Assembly (NCBI GenBank): GCA_039889035.1
Contig: JBDQQY010000001.1
Span: 62,001-126,000, forward strand
DNA: 64,000 nucleotides
Reading direction: 5' to 3'
DNA from: Plantactinospora sp039889035
Lineage (GTDB): Bacteria; Actinomycetota; Actinomycetes; Mycobacteriales; Micromonosporaceae
The position numbers were made by a program, and so were the translations under genes. The notes under the pieces were generated by a model that saw nothing but the letters and a program-made list of their open reading frames with translations, was not told where the DNA came from and did no database searches. Shown here piece after piece: positions 32,887-41,861 of the stretch (position 1 is its first letter; each line of letters begins with the position of its first letter).

Positions 32887-33744
32887 ATGCGGAGACGGAT
32901 CTCGACCGGCATCGGCCTGGCCCTAATCATCACCGCCCCGGTGGCACTGGCGCTGTTGCGCGGAGCGGAGGTGCACACCTCCGCCGATGCCGAGGCGCCG
33001 GCCAAGCCGCTCGCCGGGATCGTCGCCGCCACCCTGGTCGGGCTGCTGCTGGTCCGGCTGGTCCCACTCCGGCTGCCGGTCCTGCCGGCGGCCGGGGCCG
33101 CCGAGCGGCCCGCACTCGGCCGGCAGGCGATCGGGCTGATCGGGATCGCCCTGCTACTGCCCGCCGTGGTGCTCGCCGTCGAGCCCGGCATCTGGTACGC
33201 CCCGATCAAGCTCGTCCTCTTCTTCGGCGGCGCCGCCCTGGTGCTGCGGTGCTGGCCGACCGACTGGCGGGGCGGCCGGGCACACCGGCGGACCGTGCCG
33301 AACCGGTGGTACTGGCTGGGGCCGCTGCCCGCCCTGCTCGGCTGGGCCTACCTGCTCTACTACAGCCCGCTCGCCGGCAGCCAGGACATCTCCGGCTACC
33401 GCCGGTACGACCGGCTCTACCTGCTCGCCGCCACGCTGCTGACCTTCGTCACCGCGAGCCTCGCCGAGGAGATCTTCTACCGGGCCCTGTTGCAGACCCG
33501 ACTGGAGGCGCTGTACGGCCGCTGGCCCGCCATCGTCGCCACCTCGCTGCTCTTCGCCGCCATGCACGTGCACCGGATCGGCGACGGTCCACTGTGGGAG
33601 ATGGTAGCGGTGATGCTCGCCTGGAACGGCGGATTCGGCGTCCTCGCCGGCTATCTGTGGGCTCGGTACCGCAACATCTGGGCCGTCTTCGCACTGCACA
33701 CGGCGGTCAACTCGCTCAGCCTGCTGCCGCTGCTGGTCGACTGA
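32887..33744 (+). CDS. CPBP-family intramembrane metalloprotease (Abi-like)
   Basis: A 285-residue membrane protein with about eight hydrophobic segments and the three CPBP motifs in order: SLAEEIFYRALLQ (EExxxR), LLFAAMHVHR (FxxxH) and ALHTAVNSL (HxxxN/B). These glutamates and histidines form the metal-dependent active site of Rce1/CAAX-type proteases. Bacterial members act in immunity to their own peptides, membrane protein turnover or anchoring. The ATG at 32887 lies at the start of the first helix with no clear ribosome site, so leaderless translation is possible. Confidence 0.88.
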   Translation: MRRRISTGIGLALIITAPVALALLRGAEVHTSADAEAPAKPLAGIVAATLVGLLLVRLVPLRLPVLPAAGAAERPALGRQAIGLIGIALLLPAVVLAVEPGIWYAPIKLVLFFGGAALVLRCWPTDWRGGRAHRRTVPNRWYWLGPLPALLGWAYLLYYSPLAGSQDISGYRRYDRLYLLAATLLTFVTASLAEEIFYRALLQTRLEALYGRWPAIVATSLLFAAMHVHRIGDGPLWEMVAVMLAWNGGFGVLAGYLWARYRNIWAVFALHTAVNSLSLLPLLVD

Positions 33745-33828
33745 ACCACGAATACCGCTCCGATACGGGCGACGCACGTTTAGGCAGGTCAGCAGAGGGA
33801 TCGGTAAGGGACAATAGCCTGCGGACAC

Positions 33829-33857
33829 TTGACTGCCGCGCTGAAGAAGCCTAACTT
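33829..33857 (+). promoter_or_regulatory. Promoter of the first Liv-type operon
   Basis: TTGACT (33829-33834) and TAACTT (33852-33857) are separated by exactly 17 bases and match consensus well. The leader to the GTG at 33996 is about 130 bases. Nothing else in the 250-base gap looks coding. Confidence 0.6.
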
Positions 33858-33995
33858 TACCCGGAAACCCGCAATCTCGGCATTTCCTGAGACGCGGATC
33901 GGGCACGGCGGCCCGCCGGCCGTCTCCGGTCCACCCGACCGACTCCGTGGCGATCATCTCGACCTGCACCGACCTGTCGTCGTTGGGAGCTGCGC

Positions 33996-35186
33996 GTGCG
34001 CCGACCCGCCCTTGTGCTCACCCTCGTCTCGCTGCTCGTGGCCGGCACCGCCTGCGGTGGCTCCGACGACTCCGGTGGCGACTCGGGACCGATCAAGATC
34101 GGCCAGATAGTCTCGCTGACCGGCAACTATTCGACCCTCGGCAGCGAGAACAAGAAGGCCGTCGAGTTGGCCGTCGAACAACTCAACGACAAGGGCGGAT
34201 TACTCGGTCGCCGCATCGAGGTGATCGTCAAGGACGACAAGAGCCAGCCGGAGCAGTCGGTGCTGGCATTCAACGATCTCAAGGGCGCCGACGTCTCCGC
34301 GATCATCGGCTCACCGTTCTCCAACTCGGCCTTGGCCACCATTCCGCTGGTCGACCGGGAGAAGATCCCCTACCTCTCGGTGACCGCCGCCGACGAGCAG
34401 GTGTCGCCGGTGCATCCGTACGTCTTCGTGGTGCCGGCGATCGCCGGCACGTACGCCGACCGGATCATGGAATACTTCAAGGCCGTCAACGTCACCCGGG
34501 TGGCGGTCGCCTACGACACCAAGAGCTCCTACGCCGTCGCCGGTTTCCGGGGCACCCAGGCGAAGGCGACGCAGTACGGCGTGACGCTGGTGGCGACCGA
34601 GGAGTTCCAGACCACCGCCACCGAGTTCAGCGCGGTCTTCACCCACGTGCGCTCCTCCGGCGCGCAGGCGCTGCTCGTCTGGGCGACCGGCGCACCTGGT
34701 GTGGCCATCACCAAGGGCTACGCCACGGCCGGTCTCGACATTCCGCTGGTGCTGACCGGCGCGCAGGCCAGCGAGCTGTGGCTCAAGCCGGCCGGCCCCG
34801 CCGCCGAGGGTGTCGTGGTGGCCAGCTCGATCGGGGTGGTCGGCGACCATCTGCCGGACGGTCCACAGAAGACGGCGGTCAGGGAACTCACCGACGCCTT
34901 CCAGGCCAGATACGGCTATCCGCCGCCGCAGTTCGCCCAGGACGGCTACAGCGCGGTCAAGCTCTTCGCCGCCGCCGCCGACAAGGCGCAGAGCCTCGAC
35001 GCCGCCGAGGTGCAGGCCGCGCTGGACGGCCTGACCCTGCTCACCCCGAACGGCAAGTACGCCTACAGCCCGACGGACCACTCCGGACTGACCGGCACGT
35101 ACATCTCGGTCAACACGGTCAGCAAGGGTGTCTTCGTACCGACCGACTGGTCCAGGAGCCAGCTCGCCGGGCTCACCGGAAACTGA
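33996..35186 (+). CDS. Substrate-binding lipoprotein of Liv-type ABC importer 1
   Basis: The 396-residue protein begins with a lipoprotein signal (RRPALVLTLVSLLVAGTAC), the Cys at about residue 20 being lipidated. It continues with the type I periplasmic-binding fold of branched-chain amino-acid receptors (IKIGQIVSLTGNYSTLGSENKKAVELAVEQLNDKGGLLG). The GTG start has GGGAG upstream. It heads an operon with two ATPases, two permeases and an acyl-CoA ligase. Because of that ligase the ligand may be a carboxylic acid such as an aromatic or fatty acid rather than leucine. Confidence 0.92.
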   Translation: MRRPALVLTLVSLLVAGTACGGSDDSGGDSGPIKIGQIVSLTGNYSTLGSENKKAVELAVEQLNDKGGLLGRRIEVIVKDDKSQPEQSVLAFNDLKGADVSAIIGSPFSNSALATIPLVDREKIPYLSVTAADEQVSPVHPYVFVVPAIAGTYADRIMEYFKAVNVTRVAVAYDTKSSYAVAGFRGTQAKATQYGVTLVATEEFQTTATEFSAVFTHVRSSGAQALLVWATGAPGVAITKGYATAGLDIPLVLTGAQASELWLKPAGPAAEGVVVASSIGVVGDHLPDGPQKTAVRELTDAFQARYGYPPPQFAQDGYSAVKLFAAAADKAQSLDAAEVQAALDGLTLLTPNGKYAYSPTDHSGLTGTYISVNTVSKGVFVPTDWSRSQLAGLTGN

Positions 35187-35191
35187 GTCCG

Positions 35192-35956
35192 GTGCTGCGG
35201 GCCCGGGGACTGCGCCGGTCCTTCGGCGGGGTGCTGGCGCTGCACGACGTCGACCTCGACGTGCCGGCCGGGCAGTTGCGGGGCGTGATCGGCCCCAACG
35301 GCGCCGGCAAGTCCACCCTGTTCCACCTGGTCGGCGGCCAGCTCGCCGCAGACCGTGGCACGGTGCACCTCGACGGCCGCCGCATCGACCGGCTGCCGCC
35401 GCACCGCCGGGCCGAGCTGGGGATCGGGATCGTCTTCCAGAACGCCCGGATCTTCACTCGGATGACCGTGCGGGAGAACGTCATGGTGGGCGCGCACGCC
35501 TCGACCCGGGCCGGCTTCCTCAGCGCCGCGCTGCGGCTGCCGGCGCACCACCGCGCGGAGCGGGAGATCGCGGCCCGGGCCGCCGAGGCGCTGACCCGGG
35601 TCGGCCTGGCCGACTGGGCGGACCGGCCGGCGGAGTCGCTGCCGCTGGGCCAGCAGCGGGCCCTCCAGGTCGCCCGCGCGCTCTGCGGTCGGCCCCGGCT
35701 GCTGCTGCTCGACGAGCCGGCCTCCGGGCTGCGGGCCGCCGAACGCGAGGAACTGGTCGGGCTGGTCGAGGAGCTGAAGGGGCGCGGCCTCACCATCCTG
35801 CTGGTCGAGCACGACGTCGGCCTGGTCGCCCGGCTCGCCGACCGGATCACCGTGCTCGACCTCGGGCAGGTCATCGCCGAGGGCACCGCCGAGCAGGTCC
35901 GGGCCGACGACGCGGTGGTGACCGCCTACCTGGGCACGGAACTGGCGGACCAGTGA
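35192..35956 (+). CDS. LivG-like ATPase of importer 1
   Basis: A 254-residue ATPase with Walker A GPNGAGKST, Q-loop VFQNARIF, signature LPLGQQRALQVARAL (the canonical SGG replaced by PLG), Walker B LLLLDEPASGL and VEHDVGLV switch. The insertion HASTRAGFLSAALRLPAHHRAEREI is typical of LivG. The GTG at 35192 is the first in-frame start after the binding-protein stop and lies directly before the fold. Its TGA overlaps a GTG that could serve the next gene. Confidence 0.92.
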   Translation: MLRARGLRRSFGGVLALHDVDLDVPAGQLRGVIGPNGAGKSTLFHLVGGQLAADRGTVHLDGRRIDRLPPHRRAELGIGIVFQNARIFTRMTVRENVMVGAHASTRAGFLSAALRLPAHHRAEREIAARAAEALTRVGLADWADRPAESLPLGQQRALQVARALCGRPRLLLLDEPASGLRAAEREELVGLVEELKGRGLTILLVEHDVGLVARLADRITVLDLGQVIAEGTAEQVRADDAVVTAYLGTELADQ

Positions 35957-36045
35957 ACCCTCTTCCACCTGAGCCGCGCGGCGCTCACACCGCGCGCCCG
36001 ACCGTGCGGTCCGCCGGACCGCAAGGGGAGGTGGAAACGGGTTCG

Positions 36046-36744
36046 GTGACGGAGCCGCTGCTGGAGACCACCTCCGTCACCGTCCGGTACGGGACCGCCA
36101 CCGCGCTGGACGGGGTCAGCGTCCGGGTCGGTGCCGGCGAACTCGTCGCGCTGATCGGGCCGAACGGGGCCGGCAAGACGACCCTGGTCAACACCCTCGC
36201 CGGCATTCTCCGCCCGGCGGCCGGCACGGTCGCGGTGCGCGGGCGGCTCGGCGTGGTACCGGAGGGGCGGCAGGTGTTCGGGTCGCTGAGCGTGGACGAC
36301 AACCTCCAGCTCGGCGCCTGGCGGACCCGCCGGGACCGGGACACCGACCGGATCTACGAACTGCTGCCCGAGCTGCGCCGGGTCCGCCGGCAGGCCGCCG
36401 GTTCGCTCTCCGGCGGGCAGCAGCAGATGGTCGCGGTCGGCCGGGCCCTGATGGGCCGCCCGGAGGTACTGGTCGTCGACGAGCTGTCCCTCGGGCTGGG
36501 CCCGATCGTGGTGGCCAACCTGGCCGCGTACCTGCGACGGCTGAACGCCGAGAGCGGACTGTCGGTGCTGCTGATCGAGCAGAACGCCCGGCTCGCGCTC
36601 CGGCTCTGCTCCCGGGGGTACGTGCTGGAGGCGGGCCGGGTGGTCGCCGACGGACCGAGTACGGCACTGCGGGAGAGCCCGGAGGTGGTCCGGGCGTACC
36701 TGGGTGGCCCGGTCTCCGGGGTGGACCCGGAGGCGGCCCGGTGA
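36046..36744 (+). CDS. LivF-like ATPase of importer 1
   Basis: An ATPase of about 232 residues with Walker A GPNGAGKTT, EGRQVFGSLSVDDNLQLG (LivF-specific region), signature LSGGQQQMVAVGRAL and Walker B VLVVDELSLGLGP. Two starts are possible. GTG at 36046 places the protein exactly at the conserved fold, with AGGGGAGG some 13 bases upstream. GTG at 35953 overlaps the livG stop (GTGA) but adds 31 non-conserved Pro/Arg-rich residues. I prefer 36046. Confidence 0.9.
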   Translation: MTEPLLETTSVTVRYGTATALDGVSVRVGAGELVALIGPNGAGKTTLVNTLAGILRPAAGTVAVRGRLGVVPEGRQVFGSLSVDDNLQLGAWRTRRDRDTDRIYELLPELRRVRRQAAGSLSGGQQQMVAVGRALMGRPEVLVVDELSLGLGPIVVANLAAYLRRLNAESGLSVLLIEQNARLALRLCSRGYVLEAGRVVADGPSTALRESPEVVRAYLGGPVSGVDPEAAR

Positions 36745-36805
36745 GCCGGTGTGGCCGGACCGGCCCCGCCGCCCGGAACGACGCCCCGGGCACCGGGGTG
36801 GCCGG

Positions 36806-37663
36806 ATGAGCGAGTTCGCGCTGTACCTGATCACCGGGCTCGGCACCGGGTGCGCGTTCGCGCTGGTCGGCAGCGGCATGATCGTGATCTACCGGGTGAC
36901 CCACGTGGTCAACTGCGCGCAGGGCGGCTTCGCGGTGATCGGCGCGATGTGCGCCTCGACCCTGCTCGGCACCGGCGCGCCGCACGGGCTGGCCGAGGGG
37001 CTCGCGGTGCTGCTCGCCGCCGGGGTCGGCCTCGCCCTCGGGGCGGTCGCGATCGGCAAGCCCGGTACGCCGCCGCAGGTCAGCTTCATCGTCACCATCG
37101 GGCTGGCCATCGGGCTGTACGCGGTCGAGGTGCTCGTCTGGGGTGACCAGCCCCGGTCCTTCGCCGGGCTGCCCGGCGCGACGGTGCTGTTCGGGGCCCG
37201 GGTGCCGACCCACTACCTGCTGATCATCGCGGTGACCGTGCTGGTCTTCGCCCTGCTCTGGCTCTTCTTCGCCGGTACCTACCTGGGCAAGGCGCTCTCC
37301 GCCTGCGCGGCCAACCCGTACGCGGCCCGGCTGGTCGGGATCGGGGTGACCCGGATGGGACTGCTCTCCTTCACCCTCGGCGGTGCGCTCGGCGGCCTCG
37401 CCGGAGTGCTGCTCACCCCGATGCAGCAGATGACCTTCGACACCGACGTGGTGCTGATCGTCAACGGCTTCGCCGCCGCGATCATCGGCATGCTGACCCG
37501 GCCGGTGCTGGCGCTGGCCGGCGGGCTGCTGCTCGGCGTCGCCCAGGCGGCGGTGGCCGGCTACGGCAACGCCGCGCACCAGCTCGAGGTCGCGCTCGGC
37601 CTGATGCTGGTGGTGCTGATCTGGCAGGCGGCCCGGCGACCGGGCGCGGAGGAGGCGCGATGA
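36806..37663 (+). CDS. LivH-like permease of importer 1
   Basis: A 285-residue permease with about eight helices. Typical LivH text includes GTGCAFALVGSGMIVIYRVTHVVNCAQGGFAVIGA near the start and ALSACAANPYAARLVGIGV with GGALGGLAGVLLTP in the second half. The ATG at 36806 follows GGGGTGGCC. The stop overlaps the ATG of livM (ATGA). Confidence 0.93.
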   Translation: MSEFALYLITGLGTGCAFALVGSGMIVIYRVTHVVNCAQGGFAVIGAMCASTLLGTGAPHGLAEGLAVLLAAGVGLALGAVAIGKPGTPPQVSFIVTIGLAIGLYAVEVLVWGDQPRSFAGLPGATVLFGARVPTHYLLIIAVTVLVFALLWLFFAGTYLGKALSACAANPYAARLVGIGVTRMGLLSFTLGGALGGLAGVLLTPMQQMTFDTDVVLIVNGFAAAIIGMLTRPVLALAGGLLLGVAQAAVAGYGNAAHQLEVALGLMLVVLIWQAARRPGAEEAR

Positions 37664-38733
37664 CCACGGCGGTACGCCCGACCAGCACACCGGGCACCGA
37701 GCCGGCCCGGCCGCCGGGGCCGCGCCGCCTGCTCCGCCGCATTCCGCTCGGTGTCGTGCTGCTGGCCAGCCTGGCGCTGCCGCCGACGCTGACCAGCAAG
37801 CAACTCTCCGTCTACATCCTGCTCGGGCTCGCCATCCTGGTCACGCTGGGCCTCTCCCTGCTGATGGGGTACGCCGGCCAGGTCTCCCTGGGGCAGGCGT
37901 CGTTCACCTGCATCGGCGGTTACACCGCCGGCCTGCTCGCGGTGCACGGGGTGCCGTCGTCGGTCGGGCTGCTCGCCGCGCCGGTGGTCGCTGCGCTCTT
38001 CGCGGTGCTGGTCGGCATCCCGCTGCTCCGGTTGCGCGGCCACGCCCTCGCCTTCGCGACCCTGGCGATGCAGTTGATCCTGCTGTCACTGCTCAGCCAG
38101 GCGGACTGGGCCGGCGGGGCGATCGGGCTCCAGGGCGTACCCCGGCTGTCGGTCGGCGGGGTGGAGCTGGTCGAGGACCTGTCGTACGCGTACCTGACCT
38201 GGGGCGCGGTGGCGGTGACGATGCTGCTCGCGTACCACGTCATCACCTCCCGGGCGGGGCGGGGGCTGCGGGCGTTGGCCTCCAGCGAGAGCGCGGCGGC
38301 GGCCTGCGGGGTGCCGGTCGGCCGGTACCGGCTGGTGGTGTTCGCGCTCTCGGCCGCGACCGCCGGACTGGCCGGTGGGATCTACGCCTTCTACGTCGGT
38401 TACCTCTCCCCCGGCTCGTTTCCGGTACTGATCTCCATCGAGTACGTCGTGATGGCCGTCGTCGGCGGCCTCGGCACCCTCTGGGGGCCGGTCCTCGGCG
38501 CGACCGGGATGGTCCTGCTGGTCCAGGTCCTCAACACCCTCGGCACCCGGCCCGGGATGCCCAGCTACGCGCCCAGCGTGCTCTCCTACGCCGGCTACGC
38601 CGCGCTGCTGGTACTGGTGCTGCTGCTGTTGCCGCGCGGCCTCGGGCCGGCGCTGGGCGACCTCGGGTCGGCACTGCGCAGGGCGGTGGCACGACGGCGG
38701 GCCGGAGTGGCGTGGAGGGTGGACGATGCGTAA
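37660..38733 (+). CDS. LivM-like permease of importer 1
   Basis: A 357-residue permease with about ten helices. LivM features include LSLLMGYAGQVSLGQASFTCIGGYTAGLL and GLRALASSESAAAACGVPVGRYRLVVFALSAATAGLAGGIYAFYVGYLSPGSF in consecutive segments. It overlaps livH by four bases and the acyl-CoA ligase by eight, tying transport and ligase expression together. Confidence 0.93.
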   Translation: MTTAVRPTSTPGTEPARPPGPRRLLRRIPLGVVLLASLALPPTLTSKQLSVYILLGLAILVTLGLSLLMGYAGQVSLGQASFTCIGGYTAGLLAVHGVPSSVGLLAAPVVAALFAVLVGIPLLRLRGHALAFATLAMQLILLSLLSQADWAGGAIGLQGVPRLSVGGVELVEDLSYAYLTWGAVAVTMLLAYHVITSRAGRGLRALASSESAAAACGVPVGRYRLVVFALSAATAGLAGGIYAFYVGYLSPGSFPVLISIEYVVMAVVGGLGTLWGPVLGATGMVLLVQVLNTLGTRPGMPSYAPSVLSYAGYAALLVLVLLLLPRGLGPALGDLGSALRRAVARRRAGVAWRVDDA

Positions 38734-40345
38734 CGCCGGGGTGGGCTCCTGGGCCGCCCGCCGGGCTCGGATGTCGCCGCAGCGGGTGGCGCTGGTGCAC
38801 GACGACCGGGAGTGCACATACGAAGCGGTGGCCGACAGCGCCAACCGGGCCGGGCACGCGCTGCGGGCCCTCGGGGTACGCCCCGGGGACCGGGTCGGCT
38901 ATCTCGGGCCGAACGCCCCGTCGTTCCTCACCGCACTCTTCGGCACCGGGCAGCTCGGCGCCGTCTTCGTGCCGCTGAACACCCGGCTCGCCGCGCCGGA
39001 ACTGGCGTACATCCTCGGCGACTGCGGAATCGAGGTGCTGGTCTACGCCGCCGGCCAGGCGGAGCTGGTGGCCGCGTTGCGCGACCTGGTCGCGCTGCGG
39101 CACACCGTCGCGCTGGAACCCGGCGGCACCGACCCCGACCTCGCGACCCTGCTGGAGCGCGCCGCCCCGGACCCGCTCGACGAGCCGGTGTCGCTGGACG
39201 AGACCGGCCTGGTGCTCTACACCTCGGGCACCACCGGGCGGCCCAAGGGGGTTCGGCTCAGCCACGGCAACCTGGCCTGGAACACCTTCAACATGCTGAT
39301 CGACGTCGACCTGGCCGCCGACGAGGTCACCCTGGTGACCGCGCCGATGTTCCACGTCGCCGCGTTGAACCAGACAGTGCTGCCCACCTTCGTCAAGGGC
39401 GGCCGCTCGGTGCTGGTGCCGGCGTTCGACCCGGCGGTGGCGCTGGACCTGATCGAGCGGCACCGGGTCACCTTCATGTTCGGGGTGCCGAGCATGTTCC
39501 AGGCGATCGCCGGCACGGCCCGGTGGGAGACCGCCGACCTCTCCTCGGTGCGTTCGATGATCTGCGGCGGGGCACCGGTGCCGGAGCCGTTGATCCGGGC
39601 CTACCAGCGGCGCGGCCTGACCTTCATGCAGGGGTACGGGATGACCGAGACCTCGCCCGGGGCGCTGTTCCTGCGCGCGGCGGACAGTGCCGCGCACGCC
39701 GGCTCGGCGGGTACTCCGGTGTTCTTCTCCGACGTGCGGCTGCACGACGCCGCCGGCGCCGAGGTGCCGGCAGGCGTTCACGGCGAGATCGTGGTGCACG
39801 GCCCGAACGTGATGGCCGGCTACTGGCAGCGTCCGGTCGAGACCGCGGCGGTGCTCTCCCCGGACGGCTGGTTCCGCTCCGGCGACCTCGGCATCGTCGA
39901 CGGCGAGGGCTACTTCCACATCCGGGACCGGGTCGACGACATGTTCATCTCCGGCGGCGAGAACGTCTACCCCGCCGAGGTGGAGGAGGTGCTGTACCGG
40001 CATCCGGCGGTCGCCGAGTGCGCGGTGATCGGGGTCGCCGACGAGCGGTGGGGCCAGGTCGGCCGGGCCGTCGTGGTGCTGCGGCCGGGCGCCGCCGTCG
40101 ACCCGGCGGAGCTGCTCGGCTCGCTGCACGGCGAGATCGCCCGCTACAAGATCCCGAAGACGCTGGTCTTCGCCGACTCGCTGCCCCGGACCGGGTCCGG
40201 CAAGGTGCACAAGGGCCGGCTCCGCAGGGCGTACGGCGACGCCGGGGACCCGGCAACCCGGGGCGGCTGGCAGGCCGGCCGGGGTGCACGGGTCCCCGCA
40301 CCCCGGCCCGATGCGGACGCGGAACCGCCGCCTGCGGTCAACTGA
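38726..40345 (+). CDS. Acyl-CoA ligase (AMP-forming, FadD-like) co-transcribed with importer 1
   Basis: A 539-residue member of the ANL superfamily with the P-loop YTSGTTGRPKGV, the adenine motif MQGYGMTETSPG, the hinge Asp in WFRSGDLG and RVDDMFISGGENVYPAEVE, and the catalytic Lys in LPRTGSGKVHKGRLR. It activates a carboxylic acid to its CoA thioester. Sharing an operon with a Liv-type importer suggests the imported compound is trapped as a CoA ester, as in importers for aromatic or alicyclic acids. The Pro/Ala-rich last 40 residues are non-conserved. It overlaps the end of the convergent GH43 gene by eight bases. Confidence 0.92.
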   Translation: MRNAGVGSWAARRARMSPQRVALVHDDRECTYEAVADSANRAGHALRALGVRPGDRVGYLGPNAPSFLTALFGTGQLGAVFVPLNTRLAAPELAYILGDCGIEVLVYAAGQAELVAALRDLVALRHTVALEPGGTDPDLATLLERAAPDPLDEPVSLDETGLVLYTSGTTGRPKGVRLSHGNLAWNTFNMLIDVDLAADEVTLVTAPMFHVAALNQTVLPTFVKGGRSVLVPAFDPAVALDLIERHRVTFMFGVPSMFQAIAGTARWETADLSSVRSMICGGAPVPEPLIRAYQRRGLTFMQGYGMTETSPGALFLRAADSAAHAGSAGTPVFFSDVRLHDAAGAEVPAGVHGEIVVHGPNVMAGYWQRPVETAAVLSPDGWFRSGDLGIVDGEGYFHIRDRVDDMFISGGENVYPAEVEEVLYRHPAVAECAVIGVADERWGQVGRAVVVLRPGAAVDPAELLGSLHGEIARYKIPKTLVFADSLPRTGSGKVHKGRLRRAYGDAGDPATRGGWQAGRGARVPAPRPDADAEPPPAVN

Positions 40346-41861
40346 TCCGGAAGGTGGCCCGTTCCCGGTCGGCGCGGCGGTTCCCGGGCCGGCCGATGGT
40401 CAGCCGCCCGTTGCCGTCGTGCGTGACGTAGCTGTCGGCGTCGTCGGCCAGCCGCAGCGACATCGCCCGCCGGTCGGCGAGCCCGCGCACCTGGACGAAG
40501 CTCGCCGCCACGGCGTACGCGTCGGTGTCCTCGTACGGGTCGACGCGCAGCACGGTGCCGTCGAGCCGGGCGTACCGGTCGGGGAAGTTGACCGACTGCA
40601 CCGCCACCCGGCCCGGGCCGGTGAACCCGGGCACCAGCCGGAACTGCGTGTCGGCGACCTCCCGCACCCCGCCCTCGACCCGGAGCAGATAACCGAAGTG
40701 CCGGACGTACGCCTCCGGCGCGTCCAGTGGGGAGAACCGGAGCACCGGCCCGCCGTCCCCGACCGGTACGCCGAAGCTGGGTGTGCCGTCGGTGTTCCAG
40801 TACAACCGCTGCACCCGGGTGTGCCGGTTGGGATCGAAGAGCGGGTCGCCGGTGATGTCGCGGTAGTCGCGGGCGTGGTAGACGAGCACGTCCGTCTCGC
40901 CGTCCTCGGCGACGGTGAAGGAGTTGTGCCCCGGGCCGTACCGGCGGGTGTTCTCGTTGGTGGCGAAGACCGGCTGCGCCGACTTGGTCCAGGAGCGGGC
41001 GTCGAGCAGGTCGGCGTTCTCGTCGGCGGTGAGCAGCCCCATGCAGTAGCGGGCGTCGGTCGCGCTGGCCGAGAAGGTGACGAAGACCCGGCCGTTGCGG
41101 ATCAGCACCGCCGGCCCCTCGTTGACCCGGAAGCCCTGCACCTCCCAGGACAGCGTCGGCACGGCGATCCGCACCGGGTCGCCCTGGATCGCCAGTGGGG
41201 AGGCCATCGCGGCGATGTAGAGGTTGCTGTTGGTGGCGATACCCGGCTCGCTCTGCGCCCAGAGCAGGTAGCGGACGCCACGGTGCGCGAAGGTGGTGGC
41301 GTCCAGGGTGAAGGTGTCCCAGGCGGTGCTGAGCTGGCCGCGCAGCACCCAGCCGGCCGCCGTGCGGGGATCGGGCTCGGCGGACTCCAGCACGTAGGTC
41401 CGGATCCGGAACGGGTTGTCGGAGTCTCCGGCGGCGAAGTAGATGTACCACCGCCCGTCGATGTGGTGCAGCTCCGGCGCCCAGATGTAGCCGCCCATCC
41501 GGCCGGTGGCCGGGCGCCGCCAGACGGTACGCTCCCGCGCGCTGGCCAGGCCGTCCAGCGTCGGCGCGCCGCGTACCACGATCCGGTCGTACTCCGGCAC
41601 CGAGCCGGTCAGGTAGTACATGCCGCGTACCGGTCGGGTGACGAACGGGTCGGCGCGCTGGGCGACCAGCGGATTCCGGGTGGTCAGGCCGGTGCTGGCC
41701 GGCTCCGCCCGGCGGTCGGCGTCGGGTGCCGCGGCGGTGTCCGGCGCCGCCCAGGCTGCCGCGCCGGACGCCAGCGGCAGCGCACCGGCCGCTCCGGCGA
41801 CGACCAGCCCGCTCCCGGCGGCGTGCAGCAGCCCGCGCCGGCTGACTCCGTCAGTACTCAC
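40338..41861 (-). CDS. GH43-family glycosidase with C-terminal AbfB-like domain
   Basis: A 507-residue secreted enzyme. The N-terminus has a Tat-type signal (SRRGLLHAAGSGLVVAGAAGALPLA). GH43 five-bladed propeller features are the base Asp in AQRADPFVTR, IWAPELHHIDGRWYIYFAA, and the likely acid Glu in GFRVNEGPAVL. The last 140 residues (YVRHFGYLLRVEGG, VNFPDRYARLDGTVLRVDPYEDTDAYAVAASFVQVRGL) resemble an AbfB/CBM42 arabinose-binding domain. Release of arabinofuranose from arabinan or arabinoxylan is likely. The GTG at 41861 overlaps the GH51 stop (GTGA), so both enzymes form one operon. Confidence 0.88.
   Translation of the reverse strand: MSTDGVSRRGLLHAAGSGLVVAGAAGALPLASGAAAWAAPDTAAAPDADRRAEPASTGLTTRNPLVAQRADPFVTRPVRGMYYLTGSVPEYDRIVVRGAPTLDGLASARERTVWRRPATGRMGGYIWAPELHHIDGRWYIYFAAGDSDNPFRIRTYVLESAEPDPRTAAGWVLRGQLSTAWDTFTLDATTFAHRGVRYLLWAQSEPGIATNSNLYIAAMASPLAIQGDPVRIAVPTLSWEVQGFRVNEGPAVLIRNGRVFVTFSASATDARYCMGLLTADENADLLDARSWTKSAQPVFATNENTRRYGPGHNSFTVAEDGETDVLVYHARDYRDITGDPLFDPNRHTRVQRLYWNTDGTPSFGVPVGDGGPVLRFSPLDAPEAYVRHFGYLLRVEGGVREVADTQFRLVPGFTGPGRVAVQSVNFPDRYARLDGTVLRVDPYEDTDAYAVAASFVQVRGLADRRAMSLRLADDADSYVTHDGNGRLTIGRPGNRRADRERATFRIS

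Noticed and set aside
31248..33854. An 868-codon plus-strand open frame spanning the MFS and CPBP genes
   Set aside because: It is antisense to the MFS gene and out of frame with the CPBP gene; the composition is Arg/His/Gln-rich without any motif.
35953..36045. Upstream GTG start for livF of importer 1
   Set aside because: The overlap with livG is attractive but the extra 31 residues are Pro/Arg-rich and not part of the fold; it remains possible.
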